A DNA stretch of 31,120 nt, taken from RBG-16-66-20 sp036560705. Lineage in GTDB: Bacteria; Pseudomonadota; Gammaproteobacteria; Burkholderiales; SG8-39. Of the stretch, positions 14,976 through 31,008 are shown piece after piece. The stretch is taken from positions 1 to 31,120 of the forward strand of contig DATBQR010000081.1 in the NCBI GenBank assembly GCA_036560705.1, in the 5' to 3' direction. The notes under the pieces were generated by a model. The model was not told the DNA's origin and did no database searches. It saw only the letters and a list, made by a program, of their open reading frames with translations. Numbering within the stretch: position 1 is the stretch's first letter; every line of letters begins with the position of its first letter. The position numbers and the translations under genes are program-made.

Positions 14976-17110
14976 CGCTCCAGGAAACGCGCGCCCGCGC
15001 AGTGAGCGAGCTCATCGAGTCCGTGCGCGCCATCGAATCGAAGGAAGGCGTCACGCGCCTATCCCTGGACAGGATCAAGGCGGAACTGATCGCGCTCGCC
15101 AGCCGCAGCGAGCTTTTCCCGCCCGCCCATTTCACCAACATTCCCGGGCGACCAGGGACGATTTACCACCTGGCCGAGGATATCGACGGACGCTTCGCGC
15201 TCTACGGCTCGGCGGGCGTGCCCGGCAAGGCCCAGCCGCCGCATAACCACACCACCTGGGCGTCGATCGCCGGTGTATACGGCGGCGAGCACAACGTCTT
15301 CTACGATCGCGTCGATGAAGGCGGCGTCCCCGGCGAAGGCAGGCTGAAGAAGACCCACGAACTCACCATCCAGCGCGGCAACGCCTGCGCCATGCTGCCG
15401 GACGACTTCCACACCATCGAGGTGACGAGCGGAAGCGAGTCGCTGCACCTGCACCTGTACGGCAAAACACTGGAAGACCTGCCGGACCGGATCACCTTTC
15501 CCTCCAGCGCCGGCGGCAAGTTCGCGCGCTTCATGGCAAAGCCAGAGATCTACAGTCCACGCATCACTCCCCAAGAACTGAGGGCGCTGATTTCCGCGGG
15601 CGGCGAGCTCGCCATCCTCGACGTACGCGAAGAAGGCGTGCACGCGCGCAACCACCTGTTCCTCGCCGCCTCGGCCCCGTTGTCGCATCTCGAGCTGCGC
15701 ATCGGCCGGCTGGTGCCGCGCCTGGCCACCCGCATCGTGCTGGTCGACGACGACGAGCGCCTCGCGCAGCGCGCCGCCCGGCTGCTGCGCCGCCTTGGCT
15801 ACCGGAACCTGGACGTGCTTGCGAGTGGCATCGGCGGCTGGAAAGCCGCGGGTTACGAGCTGTATTCGGGGATGCACGTGCCCTCGAAGGCCTTCGGCGA
15901 GCATGTCGAGCATCACGACGGCACGCCGCGCATCGCCGCGGCGGAATTGAAGACGAAACTGGACGCGGGCGAGGATCTCGTCGTGCTCGACTCCAGGCCG
16001 ATGGGCGAGTACCGGGTGATGAACATCCCGGGCGCGCTCGACTGCCCGGGCGCGGAACTCGTCTACCGCGTGCACCAGGCAGCGCCGCGGCCCGAAACGC
16101 TGGTGGTGGTGAACTGCGCCGGGCGCACGCGCTCCATCATCGGCGCGCAATCGCTGATCAACGCCGGCATCCCGAACAAGGTGATGGCGCTGAAGAACGG
16201 CACCATGGGCTGGCATCTGGCGGGACTGGAACTGGAGCGGGGCCAATCGCGCATGGCGCAAATTCCTTCGGAAATTTCTCTGAGAAAAGCAGTCGAGGCG
16301 GCCGCAAAAGTCGCCAAGAGGTTTGGAATCCGGAAAATCGCCCCTGCCGAACTGAAAACCTTTCAGGACGACAAAGTAAAAACCACCTACCTCTTCGATG
16401 TCCGTTCGCCGGAGGAATACGCGGCCGGCCACCTCCACGGCTCCATTTCGGCGCCGGGCGGCCAGTTGGTGCAGGCGACCGACACCTACGCTGCGGTGCA
16501 CGGCGCGCGCATCGTGCTCGCAGACGACCACGGCGTGCGCGCCACCATGACCGCGTCCTGGCTGCTGCAGATGGGCTGGCCCGAGGTCTTTGTGGTTTCC
16601 GGGGTGAACTTTGATTCCAGGGAACCGGCATTCCCGGCCGCTGCGCCTTCCTGCAAGCTTCTCAAACCTGAAGAACTGAGAACGAAGGGCAACACCCTCA
16701 TTCTCGATTTCGCCACCAGCCTGCAGTACCGCGCTGGCCACATTCCCGGCGCTGCCTTCGCCATACGCTCCCGCCTCGTGGACCACGTGGACGCATTCTG
16801 CGGTCCCGTGGCCTGCACCTCGCCGGACGGCGTGCTCGCGCGTTTCGCCGCCGCCGACCTCTCCGCGCTGCTCAAGCGCGACGTACCGGCCCTGGAGGGC
16901 GGCACCGCGGCCTGGCGCGCGGCCGGGCTGCCGCTGGAAACGGGCGAAACCCGCATGCTCGAGCCGCCCGAGGACGTCTACTACAAGCCCTACGACCACA
17001 AGGCGCAGATCGAAGCGGCGATGCAGGACTACCTGCAATGGGAAGTGGCGCTGCTGGAGCAGATTCGCCGCGACCCGGACTGCCGATTTAAGGATTTTCC
17101 CGCTCTGTAA
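14972..17110 (+). CDS. Cysteine dioxygenase-like cupin fused to four rhodanese domains
   Basis: A 712-residue cytoplasmic fusion. Residues about 1-190 form a CDO-type cupin with the three-His iron site: H91 and H93 (PPHNHTTW) and H147 (LPDDFHTIEV), close to bacterial cysteine/3-mercaptopropionate dioxygenases. Four rhodanese repeats follow at about 197-297, 318-420, 455-548 and 563-655, with recurring VLDVRE, VLDSRP, LFDVRS and ILDFAT strands. Only the second has the active-site loop Cys (C382, VVNCAGRTRS). At the same position the first has D259 (VLVDDDERLA), the third D518 (VLADDHGVRA) and the fourth S617 (ACTSPDGVLA, with C615 two residues earlier). A helical tail contains YKPYDHKAQIEAAMQDYL. 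Likely role: thiol oxidation linked to sulfane-sulfur transfer. It is coupled by ATGA to the lipoprotein gene. Confidence 0.9.
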   Translation: MTLQETRARAVSELIESVRAIESKEGVTRLSLDRIKAELIALASRSELFPPAHFTNIPGRPGTIYHLAEDIDGRFALYGSAGVPGKAQPPHNHTTWASIAGVYGGEHNVFYDRVDEGGVPGEGRLKKTHELTIQRGNACAMLPDDFHTIEVTSGSESLHLHLYGKTLEDLPDRITFPSSAGGKFARFMAKPEIYSPRITPQELRALISAGGELAILDVREEGVHARNHLFLAASAPLSHLELRIGRLVPRLATRIVLVDDDERLAQRAARLLRRLGYRNLDVLASGIGGWKAAGYELYSGMHVPSKAFGEHVEHHDGTPRIAAAELKTKLDAGEDLVVLDSRPMGEYRVMNIPGALDCPGAELVYRVHQAAPRPETLVVVNCAGRTRSIIGAQSLINAGIPNKVMALKNGTMGWHLAGLELERGQSRMAQIPSEISLRKAVEAAAKVAKRFGIRKIAPAELKTFQDDKVKTTYLFDVRSPEEYAAGHLHGSISAPGGQLVQATDTYAAVHGARIVLADDHGVRATMTASWLLQMGWPEVFVVSGVNFDSREPAFPAAAPSCKLLKPEELRTKGNTLILDFATSLQYRAGHIPGAAFAIRSRLVDHVDAFCGPVACTSPDGVLARFAAADLSALLKRDVPALEGGTAAWRAAGLPLETGETRMLEPPEDVYYKPYDHKAQIEAAMQDYLQWEVALLEQIRRDPDCRFKDFPAL

Positions 17111-17143
17111 ACCTGTAAAATCGCGGGCCTTTTAAGCCAGCCC

Positions 17144-19036
17144 ATGATTCGCTTCTCCAACATCAGCCTCATCCGGGGCACGAAAGTCCTGCTCGAAGGC
17201 GCCGACGCCGTCCTCAACCCGGGCGACCGTATCGGCCTCATCGGCGCCAACGGCTCGGGCAAGTCGAGCCTGTTCGCGGTGCTGCGCGGCGAACTGCACA
17301 CCGACAAGGGCGACGCCGAATTCCCGCCGCAATGGCGGGTGGCGCACGTCGCGCAGGAAACGCCCGCGCTGGACCGGCCGGCCGTCGAGTACGCGATCGA
17401 CGGCGATACGACCTTGAGAACCCTCGAGAAGAAACTTGCCCAGGCGGAAAAAGACAACGACGGCCACCTGATCGGCGAAATCTACGCCGCGCTGACCGAC
17501 GCCGACGCCTACACCGCGCGGCCGCGCGCCGAACAGCTGCTGGTCGGCCTGGGATTCAAGCATGAAGAGCTAGAGATGCCGGTATCGAGCTTCTCCGGCG
17601 GCTGGCGCATGCGCCTCAACCTCGCGCAGGCGCTGATGTGCCCTTCCGACCTGCTGCTGCTGGACGAACCCACCAACCACCTGGACCTGGACGCCATCCT
17701 GTGGGTGGAGGATTGGCTCAAGCGCTACCAGGGAACGCTGCTGGTCGTGTCGCACGACCGCGATTTCCTCGACGGCGTGGTCAACGTCATCCTGCACATC
17801 GACCAGAAGAAGCTCAGGCGCTACGGGGGAAACTACTCGGATTTCGAGGTGCAGCGCGCGCAATCCATCATCCTGGCGGCGGGTCAGCGGGCAAAGCAGG
17901 AGCGCGAACGCGCCCACCTGCAGTCCTTCATCGACCGCTTCAAGGCCAAGGCCACCAAGGCGCGCCAGGCCCAGAGCCGCATGAAGATGCTGGCGAAGAT
18001 GGAGGATCTCGCGCCGCTGCACGTGACGGCGCCGTTCTCCTTCGAGTTCCGCGAGCCGCTGCGGGCGCCGAACCCGCTGCTGGTGCTGGAGGCTGCTGAG
18101 GCAGGCTACGGAGAAAAAACCGTGCTGCGGAACATCAATTTTTCCCTGCAGTCGGAGCAGCGCTACGGCCTGCTCGGCATCAACGGCGCGGGAAAATCCA
18201 CCCTGATCAAGACCATTGCCGGCGAGTTGGCGCCGCTGAAAGGCACCGCGCTCTTCAACAAAGGGCTCGCCATCGGCTATTTCGCCCAGCACCAGGTGGA
18301 AATGCTGCGCGACGACCAGTCGCCGGCCTGGCACCTGCAGAAGATCGCGCCGCAGATCCGCGAGCAGGAAATACGCAATTTCCTCGGCGGCTTCAATTTC
18401 CCCGGCGACATGGCCACCGGTCCGATCGCGCATTTCTCGGGGGGCGAGAAAGCGCGCCTCGCCCTCGCGCTGATCGTCTGGGCGCGCCCCAACCTGCTGC
18501 TGCTGGACGAGCCGACCAACCACCTGGACCTGGAGACGCGCGAGGCGCTCACCGTGGCGCTGGCGCAGTTCGAGGGCACCCTGGTGCTGGTGTCGCACGA
18601 CCGGCACCTGCTGCGCGCCACCACCGACCAGTTCCTCATCGTCGCTGACGGCGCCTTGCGGCCCTTCGACGGCGACCTGGACGACTACCGCGACTGGCTG
18701 CTGAAGAGCAAGTCGGAGAAACCCGCGGACAAGCCGGTCGCGCCCGCGCAGGCCGCTGCGGAGCCGATGAAGAAGGCTGCCGCGCCGAAGCTCTCGTCTT
18801 CATCCCGGAAAAGCCTGGAGGCGCGCATCCGGCGGCTGGAGGAAATGATTGGCCGGCTGAACGCCCGCAAGGCCGGCATCGAGGCGCAACTGGCCGACCC
18901 CGGCGTCTACCAGGACGCCTCCAAAGGCGCGCTGCAGGACATCCTGGTGGATCAGGCCCACGTCGGCAAGGAACTCATCCAGCTGGAGAGCGAGTGGCTG
19001 GAAAAGCAGGCGGAGCTGGAACAGCCCGCCAAATAA
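17144..19036 (+). CDS. ABC-F family ATPase, YheS-like
   Basis: A 630-residue soluble ABC-F protein with two nucleotide-binding domains and no membrane segments; the family acts on ribosomes. Walker A motifs are GANGSGKS (34-41) and GINGAGKS (345-352); signature motifs SFSGGW (150-155) and HFSGGEKARLAL; Walker B/catalytic Glu LLLLDEPTNHLD (E175) and again E456; switch His in VVSHDRDFL and LVSHDRHLL. The PtIM linker lies near 225-305, and a Lys/Pro/Ala segment (about 520-565) leads into a C-terminal coiled coil (SLEARIRRLEEMIGRLNARK). Length and C-terminus fit YheS better than EttA or Uup. The 33-nt gap after the rhodanese gene has TAAAAT at 17116-17121, a possible promoter; no Shine-Dalgarno is clear. 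Confidence 0.94.
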   Translation: MIRFSNISLIRGTKVLLEGADAVLNPGDRIGLIGANGSGKSSLFAVLRGELHTDKGDAEFPPQWRVAHVAQETPALDRPAVEYAIDGDTTLRTLEKKLAQAEKDNDGHLIGEIYAALTDADAYTARPRAEQLLVGLGFKHEELEMPVSSFSGGWRMRLNLAQALMCPSDLLLLDEPTNHLDLDAILWVEDWLKRYQGTLLVVSHDRDFLDGVVNVILHIDQKKLRRYGGNYSDFEVQRAQSIILAAGQRAKQERERAHLQSFIDRFKAKATKARQAQSRMKMLAKMEDLAPLHVTAPFSFEFREPLRAPNPLLVLEAAEAGYGEKTVLRNINFSLQSEQRYGLLGINGAGKSTLIKTIAGELAPLKGTALFNKGLAIGYFAQHQVEMLRDDQSPAWHLQKIAPQIREQEIRNFLGGFNFPGDMATGPIAHFSGGEKARLALALIVWARPNLLLLDEPTNHLDLETREALTVALAQFEGTLVLVSHDRHLLRATTDQFLIVADGALRPFDGDLDDYRDWLLKSKSEKPADKPVAPAQAAAEPMKKAAAPKLSSSSRKSLEARIRRLEEMIGRLNARKAGIEAQLADPGVYQDASKGALQDILVDQAHVGKELIQLESEWLEKQAELEQPAK

Positions 19037-19069
19037 AAAGGGCGCCCGCATTGCCCTCGGGCGCCCTTT
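19037..19069. terminator. Bidirectional intrinsic terminator between ABC-F gene and rpoC
   Basis: A perfect 12-bp inverted repeat, AAAGGGCGCCCG (19037-19048) and CGGGCGCCCTTT (19058-19069), with a 9-nt loop, lies in the 54-nt gap between convergent stop codons. On the minus strand the stem is followed by TTTTTATTT, giving a strong terminator for the rpoBC operon. On the plus strand the tail TTTCCTTCT is weaker but may serve the ABC-F gene. It is the only convergent junction in the window with such a structure. Confidence 0.9.
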
Positions 19070-19090
19070 CCTTCTGCCTGAACCGCGGCT

Positions 19091-27579
<8,489 letters not shown>

Positions 27580-27616
27580 GAAAGCTCCTAAGTCCCTTGC
27601 GGCAAAGGGTTTTACC

Positions 27617-27661
27617 AAAAAAATGCAAAACTCCGGGAGGGGGTCTCAGACCCGCTCCCGG
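27617..27661 (-). terminator. Attenuator-like hairpin between rplL and rpoB
   Basis: In the 95-nt rplL-rpoB gap, read on the minus strand, a 12-bp stem CCGGGAG-C-GGGTC ... GACCC-C-CTCCCGG with one C/C mismatch and a TGA loop (plus 27633-27661) is followed by AG, TTTT, GCA and TTTTTTT (to 27617). This has the full form of an intrinsic terminator, yet rpoBC lies directly downstream with no visible new promoter. It is most likely a partial terminator that lowers rpoBC expression relative to L7/L12, a role known for the rplL-rpoB region in E. coli. The rpoB Shine-Dalgarno AGGAG lies about 30 nt further on. Confidence 0.8.
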
Positions 27662-27674
27662 CACTGAAGTTCCA

Positions 27675-28052
27675 CTACTTGATTTCGGCTTTGGCGCCCG
27701 CGTCAGTCAGCTTCTTCGCGATCGCGTCGGCGTCGGCCTTGGAGATGCCTTCCTTCACCGGCTTGGGCGCGCCATCCACCAGGTCCTTGGCTTCTTTCAG
27801 GCCCAGGCTGGTTACTTCGCGCACCGCCTTGATCACGTTCACCTTGTTGTCGCCGACCGCGGTGAGAACGACGGTGAATTCCGTCTGTTCCTCGGCCTTG
27901 GCCGCGCCCGCGCCGCCCGCTGCCGCGGGGCCCGCAACCGCAACCGCGGCTGCCGCGGACACGCCGAACTTTTCTTCCATGTCCTTGATGAGCTGCGAGA
28001 GCTCCAGGACAGTCAACTTCGATACCGCTTCCAGAATCTGTGCTCGTTCCAT
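27675..28052 (-). CDS. rplL: 50S ribosomal protein L7/L12
   Basis: The 125-residue stalk protein that recruits translation factors to the ribosome. The N-terminal dimerisation helices (ILEAVSKLTVLELSQLIKDM), the Ala/Gly-rich hinge (about 33-53) and the globular domain (EFTVVLTAVGDNKVNVIKAV, GLKEAKDLVDGAPK) are all as expected. Two in-frame ATGs lie 6 nt apart: AGGAG touches the first and has 6-nt spacing to the second, so the second (28052, MERAQ) is chosen. It follows rplJ after about 48 nt and is followed by the attenuator-like hairpin. Confidence 0.98.
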   Translation of the reverse strand: MERAQILEAVSKLTVLELSQLIKDMEEKFGVSAAAAVAVAGPAAAGGAGAAKAEEQTEFTVVLTAVGDNKVNVIKAVREVTSLGLKEAKDLVDGAPKPVKEGISKADADAIAKKLTDAGAKAEIK

Positions 28053-28100
28053 CGTCATCTCCTGATTTCGAAAAGGTTCCTGATATTTGCAGCGAATCGG

Positions 28101-28631
28101 CTAGGCGGTCTGCTTTGCCTGCGCATCGCGCACCGCGGCGAGCGTCCGGACGAACTTGCCCGGGACCTCGTTCAGCGTGCGCACGAACTTCACAACCGGC
28201 GCCTGCATCGTGCCCACCAGCTTTGCCAGCAGTTCTTCGCGGCTGGGCATCGTGGCGAGCGTCTTGACGTCCGAGACGGACATCAGCGCGTTCGCCATCA
28301 CGCCGCCCTTGATAACGAACTTCTCGTTATCCTTGGCGAAGGCCGCGAGCACCTTGGCGCCGGCCACCGGGTCCTGCGCAATGCCGTACATCAGCGGCCC
28401 GGCCATCTGGTCGGACAGCTTCTCGAACGGCGTGCCTTTGACCGCGCGCCGCGCGAGCGTGTTTTTCAGCACACGCAGGTAGAGCCCGGACTTGCGGGCT
28501 TTCGCCCGCAGGTCGGTCACCGCGCCGACGTCGAGGCCGCGATATTCCGCGACGATCACCGCCTGCGCCTTGCCGAGCTGCGCCGCGATCTCGCCTACGA
28601 TCGCCTGCTTCTGCTCTAGATTAAGTCCCAA
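28101..28631 (-). CDS. rplJ: 50S ribosomal protein L10 (TTG start)
   Basis: The 176-residue L10 protein, which anchors L7/L12 dimers at the stalk base and represses its own mRNA through the leader upstream. The sequence GLNLEQKQAIVGEIAAQ aligns with the E. coli L10 start ALNLQDKQAIVAEV, and the L10 core RVLKNTLARRAVKGTPF and the L7/L12-binding C-terminal helix (LVRTL-type, here FVRTLAAVRDAQAKQ) follow. A GTG at 28637 touches the Shine-Dalgarno AAAGGAG almost directly (1 nt), while the TTG at 28631 has 7-nt spacing and gives the conserved N-terminus, so TTG is preferred. Confidence 0.95.
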   Translation of the reverse strand: MGLNLEQKQAIVGEIAAQLGKAQAVIVAEYRGLDVGAVTDLRAKARKSGLYLRVLKNTLARRAVKGTPFEKLSDQMAGPLMYGIAQDPVAGAKVLAAFAKDNEKFVIKGGVMANALMSVSDVKTLATMPSREELLAKLVGTMQAPVVKFVRTLNEVPGKFVRTLAAVRDAQAKQTA

Positions 28632-28637
28632 GGTCAC

Positions 28638-28785
28638 ACTCCTTTCTTGCGTTGAACGGTGACCTGGAAATCAGGAACACCGTCTGCGTAGGACACAACT
28701 CGATTAAGCCCATGGCACGAGTGCCATCCGTGCAATTCAGGCTCCTACGGTCTTCGACAGCAACATCTAATGCCTGCGCCCGCAT
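28638..28785 (-). promoter_or_regulatory. L10 (rplJL) mRNA leader, autoregulatory
   Basis: About 150 nt between rplA and rplJ form a structured leader. On the minus strand GACCGTAGGA (plus 28743-28752) pairs with TCCTACG-CAG-ACGGT (plus 28678-28693), leaving the asymmetric GCAGAC bulge typical of the kink-turn in proteobacterial L10 leaders. Between the arms are an AGCC/GGCT helix and a short hairpin GGCACTCGTGCC (plus 28712-28727 including flanks). L10, or L10-(L7/L12)4, binds such leaders and represses translation. Near the 5' end the heptamer TTAGATG occurs twice, 19 nt apart. The fold was drawn by eye. Confidence 0.75.
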
Positions 28786-29481
28786 CTAACCCGACAACGA
28801 GGCCGGGTCGACTTTCACGCCCAGTCCCATCGTGCTCGACACCGACACCTTCTTCAGAAAAATCCCTTTCGTGCTCGCCGGCTTCGACTTGTTCAGCGCC
28901 TCCAGCAGCGCCCCCAGGTTGTCCCGGAGCTGCTCGGGCGTGAACGAAGCGCGCCCGATCGTGCATTGCACGATGCCCGTCTTGTCGGCCCGGAACTGCA
29001 CCTGGCCGCCCTTGGCGTTCTTCACCGCGGCCGCCACGTCCGGCGTCACCGTGCCGACCTTCGGGTTCGGCATCAGGCCGCGCGGCCCGAGGATCTGGCC
29101 CAGCTGGCCGACGACCCGCATCGCATCCGGTGCGGCGATGACGACATCGAATTCCATGCTGCCGCCCTTGATGGTCTCGGCGAGGTCTTCCATGCCGACG
29201 AGTTCCGCGCCGGCCGCTTTCGCCGCCTGCGCCTTGTCGCCCTGGGCGAACACCGCCACCCGCACTTTCTTCCCCGTGCCGGCCGGCAGCACGACCGAGC
29301 CGCGCACCGTCTGGTCCGACTTCTTGGTGTCGATGCCGAGGTTGACCGCGACGTCCACGGATTCGTCGAACTTCGCGGTCGCCGTCTCTTTTACGAGCTT
29401 CATCGCATCGAGGGCCGCGTAGGCTTTCGCGCGGTCCACTTTGTTCGAAAACGCCTTCCTGCGCTTGGAAATCGAGGCCAT
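28786..29481 (-). CDS. rplA: 50S ribosomal protein L1
   Basis: The 231-residue L1 protein, which binds 23S rRNA at the L1 stalk and its own mRNA. The start MASISKRRKAF, the conserved TKKSDQTVRGSVVLPAGTGK block and the L1 signature region (APDAMRVVGQLGQILGPRG, LMPNPKVGTVT) are clear. GGAGG lies 8 nt before the ATG, which follows directly on the rplK stop (TAAATG). L1 usually represses rplKA translation through a site near rplK; such a site was not identified with confidence here. Confidence 0.98.
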   Translation of the reverse strand: MASISKRRKAFSNKVDRAKAYAALDAMKLVKETATAKFDESVDVAVNLGIDTKKSDQTVRGSVVLPAGTGKKVRVAVFAQGDKAQAAKAAGAELVGMEDLAETIKGGSMEFDVVIAAPDAMRVVGQLGQILGPRGLMPNPKVGTVTPDVAAAVKNAKGGQVQFRADKTGIVQCTIGRASFTPEQLRDNLGALLEALNKSKPASTKGIFLKKVSVSSTMGLGVKVDPASLSG

Positions 29482-29913
29482 TTACATGCCCTCCACGATG
29501 ATGCCCATGGAGCGGGCGCTGCCCGCAACGGTGCGCATCGCCGCATCGAGATCGGCGGCGTTCAGGTCGGGCATCTTCACCTTGGCGATTTCCTCGACCT
29601 GCTTCCTGGTGATCTTGCCGACCTTGTCGGTATGCGGCCGCGGGCTGCCCGACTCAATCCCGGCGGCTTTCTTGATCAGCACCGTGGTCGGCGGCGTCTT
29701 GATGACGAAGCTGAAGCTCTTGTCCGTGTACGCCGTGATCACCACGGGCAGCGGCAGGCCGGGCTCCACTTTCTGCGTCTGCGCGTTGAACGCCTTGCAG
29801 AATTCCATGATGTTCAGGCCGCGCTGGCCGAGCGCCGGCCCGATCGGCGGCGCAGGGTTAGCCTTGCCCGCGGGGACCTGCAACTTTATGAAACCGACAA
29901 CTTTCTTTGCCAT
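29482..29913 (-). CDS. rplK: 50S ribosomal protein L11
   Basis: The 143-residue L11 protein of the GTPase-associated centre. It has the conserved start AKKVVGFIKLQVPAGKANP, the proline motif PPIGPALGQRGLNIMEFCKA and the C-terminal RNA-binding domain with SARSMGIIVEG. The ATG at 29913 is chosen because AGGAG precedes it by 6 nt and it gives the universal MAKKV start; the upstream in-frame start at 29937 lacks homology. It is directly followed by rplA. Confidence 0.98.
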   Translation of the reverse strand: MAKKVVGFIKLQVPAGKANPAPPIGPALGQRGLNIMEFCKAFNAQTQKVEPGLPLPVVITAYTDKSFSFVIKTPPTTVLIKKAAGIESGSPRPHTDKVGKITRKQVEEIAKVKMPDLNAADLDAAMRTVAGSARSMGIIVEGM

Positions 29914-29939
29914 TTCACTCTCCTGGTGTGGGTACAAGC

Positions 29940-29954
29940 GGGCGCAGAGCGCCC
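29940..29954 (-). other. Small perfect hairpin in the nusG-rplK gap
   Basis: The 52-nt gap between nusG and rplK holds a 6-bp perfect stem GGGCGC/GCGCCC with a 3-nt loop. There is no U-run after it on either strand, so it is not a normal terminator. It could be an RNA processing site or part of a leader structure for rplKA (L1 control). The evidence is structural only. Confidence 0.4.
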
Positions 29955-29965
29955 TCCCCGGGGTA

Positions 29966-30511
29966 TTACGCTTTCTCTACCTGACCGAACTCAAGCTCCA
30001 CCGGCGTCGAGCGGCCGAAAATCGTAACTGCCACGCGCAGGCGGCTTTTCTCGTAATTGACGTCTTCCACCGTGCCCTGGAAATCGGTGAACGGGCCGTC
30101 CTTCACGCGCACCATTTCGCCGTTCTCGAACAGCACTTTGGGCTTGGGCTTCTCCACGCCTTCGCGCATCTGCTGCATGATGGCGTTGACTTCCTTCTCG
30201 GAAATCGGCGTCGGCCGCATTGCCGAACCGCCGACGAAACCGGTGACCTTGTTGGTGTTTTTGACCAGATGCCAGGTGTCATCGTTCATTTCCATCTCGA
30301 CCAGCACGTAGCCCGGGAAGAACTTGCGCTCGGACATGTGCTTCTGGCCGCCTTTCATCTCGACGACCTCCTCGACCGGCACCAGGATCTTGCCGAACTT
30401 GTCCTTCATGCCCGCGCGGTTGATCCGGTCCTCAAGCGCGCGCAGCACCGACTTCTCGAATCCCGAGTAGGCGTGCACCACGTACCAGCGCTTTGCTGCA
30501 TGTTCGGTCAT
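29966..30511 (-). CDS. nusG: Transcription termination/antitermination factor NusG
   Basis: The 181-residue NusG, which binds RNA polymerase through its NGN domain and Rho or ribosomal S10 through its KOW domain. NGN motifs include KRWYVVHAYSGFEKSV, FFPGYVLVEMEMND and WHLVKNTNKVTGFVGG; the KOW motif is MVRVKDGPFTDFQGTVEDVN. The ATG at 30511 overlaps the secE TGA (ATGA) with GGAAGAG just upstream; the longer in-frame starts lie inside secE. Coupled secE-nusG order is standard. Confidence 0.98.
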   Translation of the reverse strand: MTEHAAKRWYVVHAYSGFEKSVLRALEDRINRAGMKDKFGKILVPVEEVVEMKGGQKHMSERKFFPGYVLVEMEMNDDTWHLVKNTNKVTGFVGGSAMRPTPISEKEVNAIMQQMREGVEKPKPKVLFENGEMVRVKDGPFTDFQGTVEDVNYEKSRLRVAVTIFGRSTPVELEFGQVEKA

Positions 30512-30885
30512 GTTCTCTTCCATCCCAGGATGAGGTCGTACAGGGCCCACTCCAGAGTCTTGTCGCTGACCCACAGGAACACCGCCATCACCACCACGAA
30601 CGCGAACACCGCCGCCGTCGTCTGCATCGTTTCCTTGCGCGTCGGCCAGACCACCTTCTTCACTTCGATCATCGCTTCGCGCGCGAAGACCGCGAACTCG
30701 CGCCCGGGCCCGCTCATCCAGGCGGTCGCCACCCCTGCGGCAACGCCGGCGACCACCGAGAGAATCCGCAGCAGGATGGAGCTCGCCGCGAGCCAGTAGT
30801 AGCCGGCGATGCCAGCAACCACGAACGCAAGCGCAACCACCAGCTTGAGCTTGTCCGCTATCGAATTTTCAGTCGTGTCCGTCAT
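30508..30885 (-). CDS. secE: Preprotein translocase subunit SecE
   Basis: A 125-residue inner-membrane subunit of the SecYEG channel. Three hydrophobic segments are readable (about 14-33, 36-56 and 89-108), the three-TM form known from E. coli, and the conserved amphipathic stretch EAMIEVKKVVWPTRKET precedes the last. The gene begins 16 nt after the tRNA-Trp gene, so the mRNA is probably released by tRNA processing. The Shine-Dalgarno is weak. Confidence 0.96.
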   Translation of the reverse strand: MTDTTENSIADKLKLVVALAFVVAGIAGYYWLAASSILLRILSVVAGVAAGVATAWMSGPGREFAVFAREAMIEVKKVVWPTRKETMQTTAAVFAFVVVMAVFLWVSDKTLEWALYDLILGWKRT

Positions 30886-30901
30886 CGTCCGTTCGTGTCT
30901 T

Positions 30902-30977
30902 TGGCAGGGGCAGAGGGAATCGAACCCCCAACCTTCGGTTTTGGAGACCGACGCTCTGCCAGTTGAGCTATGCCCCT
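30902..30977 (-). tRNA. tRNA-Trp (anticodon CCA)
   Basis: A complete 76-nt cloverleaf on the minus strand. The acceptor arm AGGGGCA pairs with TGCCCCT; the D arm follows as TAGCTCAACTGGCAGAGC; the anticodon stem-loop CGGTCTCCAAAACCG gives anticodon CCA; the T arm has GGGGGTTCGATTCCC. The discriminator base is G and the terminal CCA is encoded (30902-30904). It lies between tuf and secE, the usual betaproteobacterial position. Confidence 0.98.
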
Positions 30978-31008
30978 ATAGCGGGGTAAGGGCCCCCGCG
31001 GTCCTTAC

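Noticed and set aside
28632..28637. GTG start for rplJ at 28637
   Set aside because: Only 1 nt from the Shine-Dalgarno; the TTG at 28631 has 7-nt spacing and matches the L10 N-terminus.
30981..30999. GC-rich inverted repeat between tuf and tRNA-Trp, considered as a terminator
   Set aside because: Only 6 bp without a U-run, and it lies between genes expected to be co-transcribed; more likely incidental or a processing structure.
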